64,000 nucleotides of DNA from Bacteroidales bacterium (GTDB taxonomy: Bacteria > Bacteroidota > Bacteroidia > Bacteroidales > Muribaculaceae). The position numbers were made by a program, and so were the translations under genes. Shown one piece after another: positions 44,481-53,208 of the stretch. The stretch is from positions 1 through 64,000 of the forward strand of contig CAAFXO010000032.1 in NCBI GenBank assembly GCA_900766975.1, given 5' to 3'. Under the pieces are notes generated by a model. It saw only the letters and a list, made by a program, of their open reading frames with translations, had not been told where the DNA came from and made no database searches. Position 1 is the stretch's first letter; each line of letters opens with the position of its first letter.

Positions 44481-46847
44481 TCAATCTTCGGCGGGTATAT
44501 GCAATCTCATCTGAAGTAAATTCATATCATCACGATAATGATATTCCACTTGATCCATCAAATTGCGAATCAGGTGTATACCCAAGCCTCCGATAGGACG
44601 CTCTTCAAGTGGCAGAGTGATGTCCGGTTCATCTACTGTGAGCGGATTGAACGGCGTGCCGAAATCTTTAATTGTAGTTAACAAGATTCTTTCATCCTCG
44701 ATCCACTCGAGAACGACACTGATCTCTCCTTTTTCTCCCGGGGGATAGGCATAGTCGATGGCGTTGGCTACAGCCTCTTCGACTGCGAGCTGCAACGATG
44801 ACATCCGCGTTTTGGGCAAGCGCCAATGCTCAAATGACTCTCGGATGAAGTCCGGCAACTTCTCTATCTGCCCCGGTTCGTTATACAATGTTAAATCTTG
44901 ATGTTCCCAAAATTTAAGTTCCCCTCTTGTGTCCAAATATTTGAGACAGAACATAGTTAAATCATCACTTTGAGAAGTATCTGCTGCGAAACCAACAACC
45001 TCTTTATCCATCATCTCAACCAGCTCTCGGGGGGATAGTCCATAATTCTTGTTCAAGGCATCTATCATCCTGTAATCGTCAAACATCTCATGTCTGCTGT
45101 TCTCAGCCTCAGTAACTCCATCGGTATATAGGAAGAGAGCGCTATTATAAGATGTATATTCTCTTTGCTCGGCAAATTGGAAATCGGCATCAATACCAAT
45201 CGGAATATTGGCCTTAACCTTCTGAAAACGACAGTAACCATCCGGAGTCATCACTATCGGAGGATTATGACCGGCATTGCAATAATACAAAATATCAAAT
45301 TTAAGATCAAACATGCCGACATACATAGTGACAAACATATTTTCGTCATTATTTTCAGAAATTGCTTTATTAAGCATAGTCACTATCTGCTCCGGAGAAT
45401 TGGCATCTTTGGCGACAATTCGGAATAGAGTTCTGACGATAGCCATCATAAGAGCGGCCGGAGCCCCCTTGCCCGACACGTCGCCGATGGCAAAGAATAG
45501 TCTATCGTTAGACACCAGATAATCGAAGAAATCACCACCCACCTCGCGTGCAGGACGTAGCATACCGTATGCCTCTACTTTTTCGCAAGCTGGATAAGGA
45601 GGAAACTCCCGTGGTATAAGTGAACTCTGTATGCGACGAGCTATGTTCAGTTCACTCTCGATACGCTCCTTGGCTTTAGTCGTGATGGTAAGCTGCTCGA
45701 TATATTTCTTGAGCGAAGATTGCATAAAGAGGAATGCATCGCGAAGCTTTTCGGCTTCATATCCGCGATCGACTGTGGGAAGCACCGCATCAAAATTGCC
45801 ATTAGCTATGTGATATGCTACGCCGGTGAGTTGATGTATCGGTCGAGTGATCCTTACCACAAATAGTCTGGTAAATACCACCATCAGTATCATGCCTGCG
45901 AGCAATATGAGAAGAACAGTCAATGCCATCGACCCCAATTCGCTCATGATCGACTTATAGGGCGTAACGCTAACTGCTGTCCAGTCATATTTTTGCATCT
46001 TGGTGTAGCAAATCAGATAGTCTTCACCTTGGTATTCAAAGTGCTTATAGCCTCGGTCTGAAGTGAGCATCTCGCGTCCTATGTCGCCCAATTCCGGACA
46101 TCCCAACTCTGAAGCACGATCGTAAATGCTCTTGTTGATAATATTCTCCTTTTCTGTATGGGTTAAGAATTTTCCCTCTCTATCTACGATGAATGAAAAA
46201 CTGTCATTATAGGGACGGAGCAAATCTACCTCTTGGGTTAACTCGTCGAGTGATACATCTGCCGTGACTACCCCTATGGTATGATCCGACCGGTCATGAA
46301 TAGGTAGTGAATATGTTATCATCAATGTCTCGCCCCCTCCGGTGTCGAAATATGGATTGGACCATATCCCCTGATTCAGGCGAATGCACTTGGCATACCA
46401 ATCCATCTTAAGGTAATCGTAAGAGTCAGATCCCAAATGGCGCATTTTTATGTTGCCGGCTGTATCTACCGATGCATATTCCATAAAATAGCGTCCCCGC
46501 TTGGCATAGAAATCGGGCTCAAAGGCTACACTTCCTCCCATCACGATGGTATCAAGCTTTACCATCCGGCTGACTATCTTCATCATCGAGTCGGGCCGAT
46601 GCAAGTCTCTTACCACATTCGATCGTGTGAGCGCCACAACATTCTCTACTTCCGAGAGATCCTCCTCGATCCCTTGCAGAAGATTTTCCATTAAGACTGT
46701 CGTGTAGCGCACGGCTTGTCGCTCTTCACGTTGTCGACTGTAGGTGTGAAACACTATAGCTATACTTCCGAAGATGACTATCGTCAACGTCAGAATGTAG
46801 ATATATAGTCGTGTGCCTATCTTGATATCCCTTATCCTTATGCCCAT
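44481..46847 (-). CDS. Membrane sensor with SpoIIE-type phosphatase and anti-sigma-type kinase domains
   Basis: 788 residues. Two membrane helices (about 15-35 and 305-330) enclose a periplasmic Cache-like sensor (FIVDREGKFLTHTEKENIIN). A HAMP segment (RITRPIHQLTGVAYHIANGNF) leads to a PP2C/SpoIIE phosphatase (AIGDVSGKGAPAALMMA; LYTDGVTEAENS; QSDDLTMFCLKY), and a C-terminal HATPase of the RsbW/SpoIIAB type (VEEAVANAIDYAYPPGEKG; LGIHLIRNLMD). It would dephosphorylate the STAS protein encoded 29 bases upstream in response to an outside signal. Combining phosphatase and kinase in one chain is known in RsbU/RsbW-type fusions. Confidence 0.92.
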   Translation of the reverse strand: MGIRIRDIKIGTRLYIYILTLTIVIFGSIAIVFHTYSRQREERQAVRYTTVLMENLLQGIEEDLSEVENVVALTRSNVVRDLHRPDSMMKIVSRMVKLDTIVMGGSVAFEPDFYAKRGRYFMEYASVDTAGNIKMRHLGSDSYDYLKMDWYAKCIRLNQGIWSNPYFDTGGGETLMITYSLPIHDRSDHTIGVVTADVSLDELTQEVDLLRPYNDSFSFIVDREGKFLTHTEKENIINKSIYDRASELGCPELGDIGREMLTSDRGYKHFEYQGEDYLICYTKMQKYDWTAVSVTPYKSIMSELGSMALTVLLILLAGMILMVVFTRLFVVRITRPIHQLTGVAYHIANGNFDAVLPTVDRGYEAEKLRDAFLFMQSSLKKYIEQLTITTKAKERIESELNIARRIQSSLIPREFPPYPACEKVEAYGMLRPAREVGGDFFDYLVSNDRLFFAIGDVSGKGAPAALMMAIVRTLFRIVAKDANSPEQIVTMLNKAISENNDENMFVTMYVGMFDLKFDILYYCNAGHNPPIVMTPDGYCRFQKVKANIPIGIDADFQFAEQREYTSYNSALFLYTDGVTEAENSRHEMFDDYRMIDALNKNYGLSPRELVEMMDKEVVGFAADTSQSDDLTMFCLKYLDTRGELKFWEHQDLTLYNEPGQIEKLPDFIRESFEHWRLPKTRMSSLQLAVEEAVANAIDYAYPPGEKGEISVVLEWIEDERILLTTIKDFGTPFNPLTVDEPDITLPLEERPIGGLGIHLIRNLMDQVEYHYRDDMNLLQMRLHIPAED

Positions 46848-46876
46848 TCTATCTCTGTTTAGAACAGATATCAGTT

Positions 46877-47182
46877 TCAGTCTTTGATATCAAATAATGC
46901 GATGAAACCGGTGATAGTAAATATCTTACGCAATTCACTCGAGAGATGTCGAATTTCGAGTCTTCCACCCTTGCTCTCCACTGCCTTGCGAAGTGTCAGC
47001 AATCTTCTCAGCCCCGAACTGCTGATATACTCTAATGCTGCAAAATCCAAGATTATCTTCTTGTCAGCATTCTCCAACAATGGTGCCATCTCTTTCTCGA
47101 ACTCTATGGCACTTGGGGTATCCAAACGACCGGAGAGTACTCCGGTCAGTACGTCATCTGCTTTTTGAATTGTCAGTATCAT
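46877..47182 (-). CDS. STAS-domain anti-sigma factor antagonist
   Basis: 101 residues, SpoIIAA/RsbV-like. The phosphorylated serine lies in LEYISSSGLRRLL. It is the natural partner of the phosphatase/kinase protein encoded just downstream. No dedicated sigma factor is next to them, so the final target is unknown. Confidence 0.92.
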   Translation of the reverse strand: MILTIQKADDVLTGVLSGRLDTPSAIEFEKEMAPLLENADKKIILDFAALEYISSSGLRRLLTLRKAVESKGGRLEIRHLSSELRKIFTITGFIALFDIKD

Positions 47183-47249
47183 TTGTTATGTTGTTTTGTC
47201 TTTGTTGGTAATATCGTGTTATGAGTATGTCTGTGCCCTATAAGCTCTG

Positions 47250-49019
47250 TTAGAGAGGGAATAATATTGGCACTATCAAGAGGTTGGCGGCGAGGATGAT
47301 AATATTCATCACCAAGCCTACTTTGACGAAATCACCGAAGCGATAACCGCCGGGACCATATACGAGCATGTGGGTCGGCGAACCGATCGGTGTGGCGAAA
47401 CTTGAAGAAACGGCTATCATCAATGCTACGGAGAAGGTAAGGGGGTTGACACCCATCGATATGGCACTTTGATAGGCGATCGGCGCAAAGATTGCTGCCG
47501 CTGCCGTATTGCTGATAAATTCTGTCAAGAATGTCCCGGCAAAACATATTGCAGCCAATACGAGCATCGGTCGGTCTCCACAGACACTCAACAGCCCGTT
47601 GGATAGTGCAGTAGCCACACCGGTCTGTTCAAGTGCAGTACCTAATGTGATCGATCCGGCGAAGACAACCAAGACACTCCAGTTCACCGACCGCTGTGCC
47701 TGCTCCGGACTGCAACATCTGAATAGCAATATGGCGAACGCTGCGATAAAACATGCTGATAGCAGCGACATCACGTTCAATGCAGGAAGAAGAACCATCA
47801 AGACCATTATGATGCCTGATATGATGGTTTTAGTGCCGGTCTGCACCACATCTTCCGACTCGGTAAAACTGAGTTTATGTCCGAAAACGTCGTGTCGCAA
47901 TTTTTCACCCTCCAATAATAGAGTATCACCGGCTCTGAGTGCTATATTACGTGGACTGTGCGTCAGCCGCTCTCCTTGGCGAGACAAGGCTACGAGTGTG
48001 AAATTGTGCTTCTGCTCCAAGCCGCTCTCTGCTATGGTCTGTCCGATCAATCCACTTGTCTGGGGCACTATAGCTGTATGCAACTTCCGCTTCTTGCTTA
48101 CCTCATTTACATTATATACATGCTCGGTGGCATTGACCAGCCCATGACTTTTCTTAAGATTGAGTATTTCGTTGATGTCGCCCGTAAAAATCAGTCGGTC
48201 TCCTCCGATCAGATATTCATCATTTGCCACAGGGCTCACCACTTCTCCATCAAATCGTACGATTTCTATAAGGTGACCACCGGAGACATTGATAAGGTTG
48301 GCTTCTTCTACACTCTTTCCTACGACGGCACATTCACTTGGCACGAGCAATTCTACGGTATAATCATGGCTCTGAGCAAATTGATCGTCAGCCGATGTGC
48401 GGTCCGGGAGCAACTTGCGCATCGCCAACATCGAGAGGATTCCCACGGCAAAACAAAAAAGACCGGCCAATGTCGGGGTGAAAATTCCAAGCATTATCCC
48501 GGTCTGCTGAGTATAAAAGCCGGATATTATAAGGTTAGGCGCTGTGCCGATTAGGGTGCATATACCACCCATGCCCGATGCATAACTCAAGGGTATCAGC
48601 AGTTTGGAGGGGGATATGTTCAGCTTCTTCGACCAGATTTTGACTACATTCAGAAACATTGCCACGACAGTGGTATTATTGAGCAGTGAACTCAATAATC
48701 CTACCGGAATCATCAGGCGTGTGATAGCCTTGGGGTAAGACTTAGGTACTCCCAAGAGGTATTTGACTATCCACTGCAGCACCCCGGATTGGGACAACCC
48801 GGCGAGAATGACATAAATTATACCCACCAGCACTACGGTTTCAGAGCTAAATCCTGATAATGCATCTTTGGGAGATAAGACGCCCGTGACTAATATCACA
48901 CCTATGCCACCGGCGTATGCGATATCTGCCGGGAGCTTGTCAAGCAGTAATAACACGAAGATGGTTAAAACCGTGACAATAGATATCCAAGCATAAATAC
49001 TTAAACCTAAAAACATCAT
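47250..49019 (-). CDS. SLC13-family permease with two TrkA-C domains
   Basis: 589 residues from ATG 49019; an upstream in-frame ATG (49091) lies before the promoter, so it is not used. Membrane helices at both ends surround two regulatory TrkA-C (RCK_C) domains at about 200-370 (VELLVPSECAVVGKSVEEAN and HTAIVPQTSGLIGQTIAESG). The halves carry SLC13 repeats (SSLLNNTTVVAMFLNVV; FISNTAAAAIFAPIAYQSA). Related proteins carry sulfate, dicarboxylates or other anions with Na+; the substrate cannot be read. Heads the operon with the STAS, SpoIIE-like and RelA-like genes (67-base gap). Confidence 0.88.
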   Translation of the reverse strand: MMFLGLSIYAWISIVTVLTIFVLLLLDKLPADIAYAGGIGVILVTGVLSPKDALSGFSSETVVLVGIIYVILAGLSQSGVLQWIVKYLLGVPKSYPKAITRLMIPVGLLSSLLNNTTVVAMFLNVVKIWSKKLNISPSKLLIPLSYASGMGGICTLIGTAPNLIISGFYTQQTGIMLGIFTPTLAGLFCFAVGILSMLAMRKLLPDRTSADDQFAQSHDYTVELLVPSECAVVGKSVEEANLINVSGGHLIEIVRFDGEVVSPVANDEYLIGGDRLIFTGDINEILNLKKSHGLVNATEHVYNVNEVSKKRKLHTAIVPQTSGLIGQTIAESGLEQKHNFTLVALSRQGERLTHSPRNIALRAGDTLLLEGEKLRHDVFGHKLSFTESEDVVQTGTKTIISGIIMVLMVLLPALNVMSLLSACFIAAFAILLFRCCSPEQAQRSVNWSVLVVFAGSITLGTALEQTGVATALSNGLLSVCGDRPMLVLAAICFAGTFLTEFISNTAAAAIFAPIAYQSAISMGVNPLTFSVALMIAVSSSFATPIGSPTHMLVYGPGGYRFGDFVKVGLVMNIIILAANLLIVPILFPL

Positions 49020-49020
49020 A

Positions 49021-49052
49021 AATCGACAATAATATAAATCGACAATAATATA
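49021..49052. repeat. 16-base tandem duplication in the permease leader
   Basis: AATCGACAATAATATA occurs twice in direct succession, immediately before the permease start codon and after its promoter. It may affect translation start strength or spacing. Confidence 0.6.
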
Positions 49053-49060
49053 AATATTGG

Positions 49061-49092
49061 CAAAATTATACAATTCTGCTCCAAATAGCAAA
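49061..49092 (-). promoter_or_regulatory. Promoter of the permease/STAS/SpoIIE/RelA operon
   Basis: Minus strand: TTTG (49092-49089), 20 bases, TAATTTTG (49068-49061). Puts transcription start near 49054, about 35 bases before the chosen ATG. Confidence 0.65.
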
Positions 49093-49137
49093 TAAATAGG
49101 TATAAAAAATAAGGCATCCGATTGGATGCCTTCTCTG

Positions 49138-49211
49138 TAGCGGGATCGAGAATTGAACTCGAGACCTCCGGGTTATGAATCCGACGCTCTAACCAACTGA
49201 GCTATCCCGCC
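49138..49211 (-). tRNA. tRNA-Met (CAT)
   Basis: 74 bases reading GGCGGGATAGCTCAG at the 5' end. Anticodon loop TTCATAA gives CAT; the T arm is TCGAG-TTCAATT-CTCGA. The acceptor ends in a G-T wobble at 1-72 and the anticodon stem has an A-C mismatch at its top. No encoded CCA. The paired first base and lack of initiator features suggest elongator Met; an Ile-lysidine tRNA is less likely. Own promoter at 49230-49261. Confidence 0.92.
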
Positions 49212-49229
49212 ATTTCCGTTTTGCGAGTG

Positions 49230-49261
49230 CAAAGTTATATATAATTTTTGAATTAACCAAA
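49230..49261 (-). promoter_or_regulatory. Promoter of tRNA-Met
   Basis: Minus strand: TTTG (49261-49258), 20 bases, TAACTTTG (49237-49230), 19 bases before the tRNA. Confidence 0.65.
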
Positions 49262-49282
49262 GGTTTATATCATTTTTTTCAC

Positions 49283-49290
49283 TAATTTTG
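49283..49290 (+). promoter_or_regulatory. -7 box of the lipoprotein gene at 49300
   Basis: TAATTTTG, ending 9 bases before the ATG, so the mRNA would have at most a few leader bases. Confidence 0.4.
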
Positions 49291-49299
49291 TGTCAAATT

Positions 49300-50259
49300 A
49301 TGGTTAAGCTTAGTTTTACATATTATCCGATCTGCTTGATCTCACTGCTGTCGATGCTCCTTATCGGCTGTAACACAGGCATTGAGTCTACCAAACAGAT
49401 CAAAATGTCGAGAGATGAACGGCGTGAGGTCCTTCCCACAGCCGAAGATCTTTTGTCTGATTCTATCTTCTCGCTACCCCTCGCCGAGTGGATCCCCGGC
49501 AAGGAGTTCATCGTCGTAGATAATAAGGTGAGCTATGTCTTGGAGTCGGAGGCTTTCCGACGCTATGGCTCTTCGCGCGATTCCCTCGCCGGACATATCC
49601 TCCGCTTCGACGGCATCGAGACTCGCCCTACACCCGGCGAGGAACGATCGGCTGTGATCCGCTTTAAGGATGGTGACGACCTCTTGCGATATAACACTTC
49701 GCGTAGCCTCGACGATGCCCGCCTTCGCATCACCGGTATCGATCTCCCCATGATGATCGACCTCGAGATGGTGGCTCTCGCCGATTCTATCCTCCGCAAT
49801 CGTACCCTCTGGATCAAAACTCCCCTCTGGTATGACGCTGCAGGCGAAAAAATCACCGGCCGTAAGTTTATTCCGGTCAAAATCGCTCGCGTCCGTCATG
49901 GCGATATGGTATTCCCTCTTATCGTGGATTTCTCCGACGATCAAGGCCTGCAAGCATCTATCTATCTCAATGTAAACAATACCTCCGGCCTCGGTGCCGA
50001 AAGTCGCACTCTCCCCACTCTCTTCTCCCTCTCCGACCCCAAGAAGTCTTATCCCGGGATCATCCCCGAAGTGTGGGATCTTATCCAGCGTGGAGATGTC
50101 CGTGCCGGTATGACCAAGGAGGAGTGCAAACTCGCCCTCGGCAATCCCGCTGACGTCGTCTCCGGATTTAATTGGAATAAAACTGTCGATATGTGGACCT
50201 ATAAGGATGGAACTTTCCTCCAATTCGAAGATGGACTACTCGTACAGTTCCGCCATTAA
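49300..50259 (+). CDS. Lipoprotein with a BamE/SmpA-like C-terminal segment
   Basis: 319 residues from ATG 49300; four upstream codons in frame overlap the promoter box. Lipobox LLIGC after a hydrophobic signal (YYPICLISLLSMLLIGC). The middle resembles no family I know. The C-terminal ~55 residues (GDVRAGMTKEECKLALGNP ... DMWTYKDGTFLQFEDGLL) follow the small beta fold of BamE/SmpA-type domains, which bind other outer-membrane assembly proteins. Location: probably the inner leaflet of the outer membrane. Gene 48 bases before murB. Confidence 0.65.
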   Translation: MVKLSFTYYPICLISLLSMLLIGCNTGIESTKQIKMSRDERREVLPTAEDLLSDSIFSLPLAEWIPGKEFIVVDNKVSYVLESEAFRRYGSSRDSLAGHILRFDGIETRPTPGEERSAVIRFKDGDDLLRYNTSRSLDDARLRITGIDLPMMIDLEMVALADSILRNRTLWIKTPLWYDAAGEKITGRKFIPVKIARVRHGDMVFPLIVDFSDDQGLQASIYLNVNNTSGLGAESRTLPTLFSLSDPKKSYPGIIPEVWDLIQRGDVRAGMTKEECKLALGNPADVVSGFNWNKTVDMWTYKDGTFLQFEDGLLVQFRH

Positions 50260-50307
50260 CCCTACCATAAATCAAGCAAAACCTCTAATCAGAACACCCT
50301 TCTCATT

Positions 50308-52086
50308 ATGATACAAGAAAATGTCGATATAACCCGTTTTACCACTTTCGGCGTCCCTGCCTGTGCTCGCTATTTTGCCGAGTATTCCTCAGCTGATGAA
50401 TTGCTCAAACTCTCTCGCGACATGCGATTCATCCATAGCCCTATCCTCCATATCGGCGGCGGCAGCAATCTCCTCTTTTTCGATACTTTCGATGGCTTGG
50501 TGCTCCATTCCAATATCCGTGGCATGGTGCGCTATGACAAGAATGATCATGAGACATACGCCATTGTCGGGGCAGGGGAGAAGTGGACCGATTTCGTAGA
50601 GTGGACCCTCGATCAGGGACTCGCCGGAGTCGAAAACCTTGCCGGAATCCCCGGTGAGGTGGGTGCCTCTCCGGTGCAGAATGTCGGCGCCTACGGCGTC
50701 GAAGCCGGTGACGTCATCTTCTCCGTAGAGTGTTTCGACCTGTTTACCCGAAATATTGTCAAGTTCTCCGCCGAGGAGTGCCATTTCGGCTATCGCGACA
50801 GTTTCTTCAAGCATGAGGGAAAGAACCGTTATATCGTGTTGCGAGTCTCTTTCAAGCTGACCCCCGACACTCGTGCCAGCCATCTTGACTATGGTCCCCT
50901 CACCGCTCTTCGCGATACGCTCGGCCATGAACCCTCGATCCGCGAAGTCGCTGAGGAGGTGAAACGAATCCGCGACTCCAAACTCCCCGACCCGGAGCTG
51001 ATCGGCAGCGCCGGCAGCTTCTTCAAGAACCCGGTTGTGCATCGTGGCCAACTCAGCGAGATTAAGGCGCTGACCGGCCATGAACTCTCAGGCTATCCGG
51101 TGGGGAAGATGCATGTCAAACTCTCTGCCGCTTGGCTCATCGACCATGCCGGCATGAAGGGCGCACGCTGTGGCGGCGCTCGTGTCTATGATCGCCAACC
51201 CCTCGTGATCGTAAATACCGGCAATGCCACCGCTCAAGATGTCGCCACACTTGCTCAGCAGGTACGAGACGCCGTCCGCAGCAAATTCCTCGTCGACCTT
51301 AACCCCGAAGTGAATTATATCGATTCGAAGATTCATGTCACTATGCTCGGAACAGGTACTTCCAAGGGTATTCCCGAGATAGGTTGCAAGTGCTCGGTGT
51401 GCACATCTCCTTATATATATGACAAGCGTACACGCACCTCGGCGCTCATCCGCACCATGGGGCAAACCATCCTGATAGATGTCTCCCCCGATTTCCGTCA
51501 GCAAGCACTCGCCGCCGACCTTAGCCATGTCGATGCCGTGCTCTTGACGCATAGCCATTACGATCATGTCGGTGGTATCGACGACCTGCGACCCTATTGC
51601 GCCGTCAATGATCTTCCTATTTATACCTCCGCAGATGTCGAAGCAGACATCCGCAAACGTTATGACTATTGCTTTAAGGAGAATCCATACCCCGGTGTGC
51701 CTACATTCGATATCCGTAGATTCGATGACCATCCCTTCTATATCAACGGACTGAAGGTTGTGCCCATCACCGTGATGCATGGTCCCAACCCGATCACATC
51801 TTTCCGCATCGGCGATTTCGCTTATATCACCGACGCCAAGACCATCGATGAGGAGAATATGGAGAAGCTGCGCGGAGTCAGGGTCATGATCATCAATGCC
51901 CTCCGCGATCGCGACCATTTCTCGCATTTCACTCTCGAGGAATCGCTCGATATCATCCGACGTGTGCATCCCCTACAAGCCTATCTCACTCACTTCAACC
52001 ATGAGATAGGTCGCCATTTCGACCTCGCCCGACGACTCCCCGAGGGCGTCGCCCCCGGTCATGACGGCCTCTCTTTCTCCGTTTAG
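50308..52086 (+). CDS. MurB fused to a metallo-beta-lactamase-fold hydrolase
   Basis: 592 residues. Residues 1 to about 338 are UDP-N-acetylenolpyruvoylglucosamine reductase (MurB, type I): TTFGVPACARYFAEY, the FAD loop HIGGGSNLLF, GIPGEVGASPVQNVGAYG, the proton-donor serine in GSAGSFFKNP, and an ending LNPEVNYI at which most MurB proteins stop. Without a stop the frame continues through DSKIHVTMLGTGTSKGIPEI into a PhnP-like MBL hydrolase (CKCSVC; THSHYDHVGG; HGPNP; ITDAKT; THFNHEIG). In related species these are, as far as I recall, adjacent separate genes. MurB completes UDP-MurNAc; the MBL part's substrate (perhaps a cyclic phosphodiester) is unknown. Confidence 0.9.
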   Translation: MIQENVDITRFTTFGVPACARYFAEYSSADELLKLSRDMRFIHSPILHIGGGSNLLFFDTFDGLVLHSNIRGMVRYDKNDHETYAIVGAGEKWTDFVEWTLDQGLAGVENLAGIPGEVGASPVQNVGAYGVEAGDVIFSVECFDLFTRNIVKFSAEECHFGYRDSFFKHEGKNRYIVLRVSFKLTPDTRASHLDYGPLTALRDTLGHEPSIREVAEEVKRIRDSKLPDPELIGSAGSFFKNPVVHRGQLSEIKALTGHELSGYPVGKMHVKLSAAWLIDHAGMKGARCGGARVYDRQPLVIVNTGNATAQDVATLAQQVRDAVRSKFLVDLNPEVNYIDSKIHVTMLGTGTSKGIPEIGCKCSVCTSPYIYDKRTRTSALIRTMGQTILIDVSPDFRQQALAADLSHVDAVLLTHSHYDHVGGIDDLRPYCAVNDLPIYTSADVEADIRKRYDYCFKENPYPGVPTFDIRRFDDHPFYINGLKVVPITVMHGPNPITSFRIGDFAYITDAKTIDEENMEKLRGVRVMIINALRDRDHFSHFTLEESLDIIRRVHPLQAYLTHFNHEIGRHFDLARRLPEGVAPGHDGLSFSV

Positions 52087-52150
52087 AACCTCCTATGAAT
52101 GCGATTTTGCAAATTTTTTTAGCTTTTTCTTTAACTTTTTTGCCAAAATA

Positions 52151-52182
52151 TTTGGTGGTTTCAAAAATTGTTACTAATTTTG
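52151..52182 (+). promoter_or_regulatory. Promoter of tRNA-Glu
   Basis: TTTG (52151-52154), 20 bases, TAATTTTG (52175-52182). Confidence 0.65.
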
Positions 52183-52214
52183 CATCGCATTTGAGGGAAT
52201 AACCCCAATAACCG

Positions 52215-52289
52215 GTCGATTAGTGTAGCGGTTAGCACGCCACCCTCTCACGGTGGAGACTCGGGTTCGAGTCCCGGATCGACTACCAA
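52215..52289 (+). tRNA. tRNA-Glu (CTC)
   Basis: 75 bases with encoded CCA. Acceptor GGTCGAT against ATCGACT; anticodon stem CCACC/GGTGG around loop CTCTCAC (anticodon CTC, reads GAG); T arm CTCGG/CCCGG-type with TTCGAGT. Followed by the Crp-like gene. Confidence 0.93.
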
Positions 52290-52413
52290 TTAAATCCGTA
52301 AGTCATTGATGTCCGATGCTTACGGATTTTTACTTTTTCTTTATCGGAAGGTCTCCTTTGGGGTTTTCTTGCTCCTTGATTTATACTTCCTACTGACTTT
52401 AACCATTTCTATA

Positions 52414-53085
52414 ATGAGCTCTTTTTATGAGAAGTTGATGGATCTCACACTCTTCAAGGGTGCCGCCACCGACATGATTCATGCTTTTGCCGAAAAAACT
52501 CCCCTCTCTTTCTATAAGGTCGCTCCAGGCGATATTATTGCCGCCACCGACGATCTCTGCTCTTCTCTCCGCTGCCTCGTGTCGGGTAGGGTAGAGGTAG
52601 AACATCCCCTCTTCGATGGCAATTTATCTCTCTTTGAAACGCTCGGCCCGGGTGTCGTGATCGGCCTCAAACATCTTTATGGCCTCGATACACATTTCTG
52701 CTGCAATTATCGTGCCGTCGATACTTGCGGCATTATGGAGTTCGATAAGGCTAATTTTATCCAACTTATCCAAAATAACAACCTCATCCTCGTTAATTAC
52801 CTCAATTATCTCTCTCTTTACGCCCAAAAACCTATCTCTATCCTCCGCGATGCTGACCCTCGATCGTCATCTCTTTTCCTCCCGACTCTTCTCAAAGGTC
52901 TTACTTGCAGAAACGCCGAGAATATTACTCTCGTCTCTCACAAGATGCCGATAGTGCTCTTCCTTGAGAAAATTTTCAACATCACCGAGGTGGCGCTGGA
53001 GAAGATGATCGAACGTGGTGCTGTCAGCCTCAAGTCTGATTATCGCCTTGTAGTAAATGATATTGATGTTTTGTACTATTTTTAA
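52414..53085 (+). CDS. Crp/Fnr-family regulator-like protein
   Basis: 223 residues from ATG 52414 (MSSFYEKLMDLTLFKG); the frame is open further up, but into a hydrophobic stretch unlike the family and close to the tRNA. A cyclic-nucleotide-binding-type beta barrel (PGDIIAATDDLCSSLRCLVSGRVEVEHP ... GPGVVIGLKHLYG, residues split here) is followed by a dimer helix and a divergent C-terminal DNA-binding part (KIFNITEVALEKMIERGAV). The ligand is unknown; the phosphate-binding Arg of CRP is not evident. Confidence 0.75.
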   Translation: MSSFYEKLMDLTLFKGAATDMIHAFAEKTPLSFYKVAPGDIIAATDDLCSSLRCLVSGRVEVEHPLFDGNLSLFETLGPGVVIGLKHLYGLDTHFCCNYRAVDTCGIMEFDKANFIQLIQNNNLILVNYLNYLSLYAQKPISILRDADPRSSSLFLPTLLKGLTCRNAENITLVSHKMPIVLFLEKIFNITEVALEKMIERGAVSLKSDYRLVVNDIDVLYYF

Positions 53086-53115
53086 TTGTAGTTAGTCAAA
53101 AGTTTATTATATTTG

Positions 53116-53156
53116 CAGTCAAGAGTGTGTCGCATCGCCGATTTTACTCTTGACTG
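53116..53156 (+). terminator. Terminator after the Crp-like gene
   Basis: CAGTCAAGAGT (53116-53126) pairs perfectly with ACTCTTGACTG (53146-53156), then TTTCTTTTTT. A TATATTTG box (53108-53115) just before it could start the next gene, so that the hairpin would fall in its leader. Confidence 0.65.
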
Positions 53157-53208
53157 TTTCTTTTTTCAACCCGTTTAATTCAATTCTTGAATTCTAATCA
53201 CAATATTT

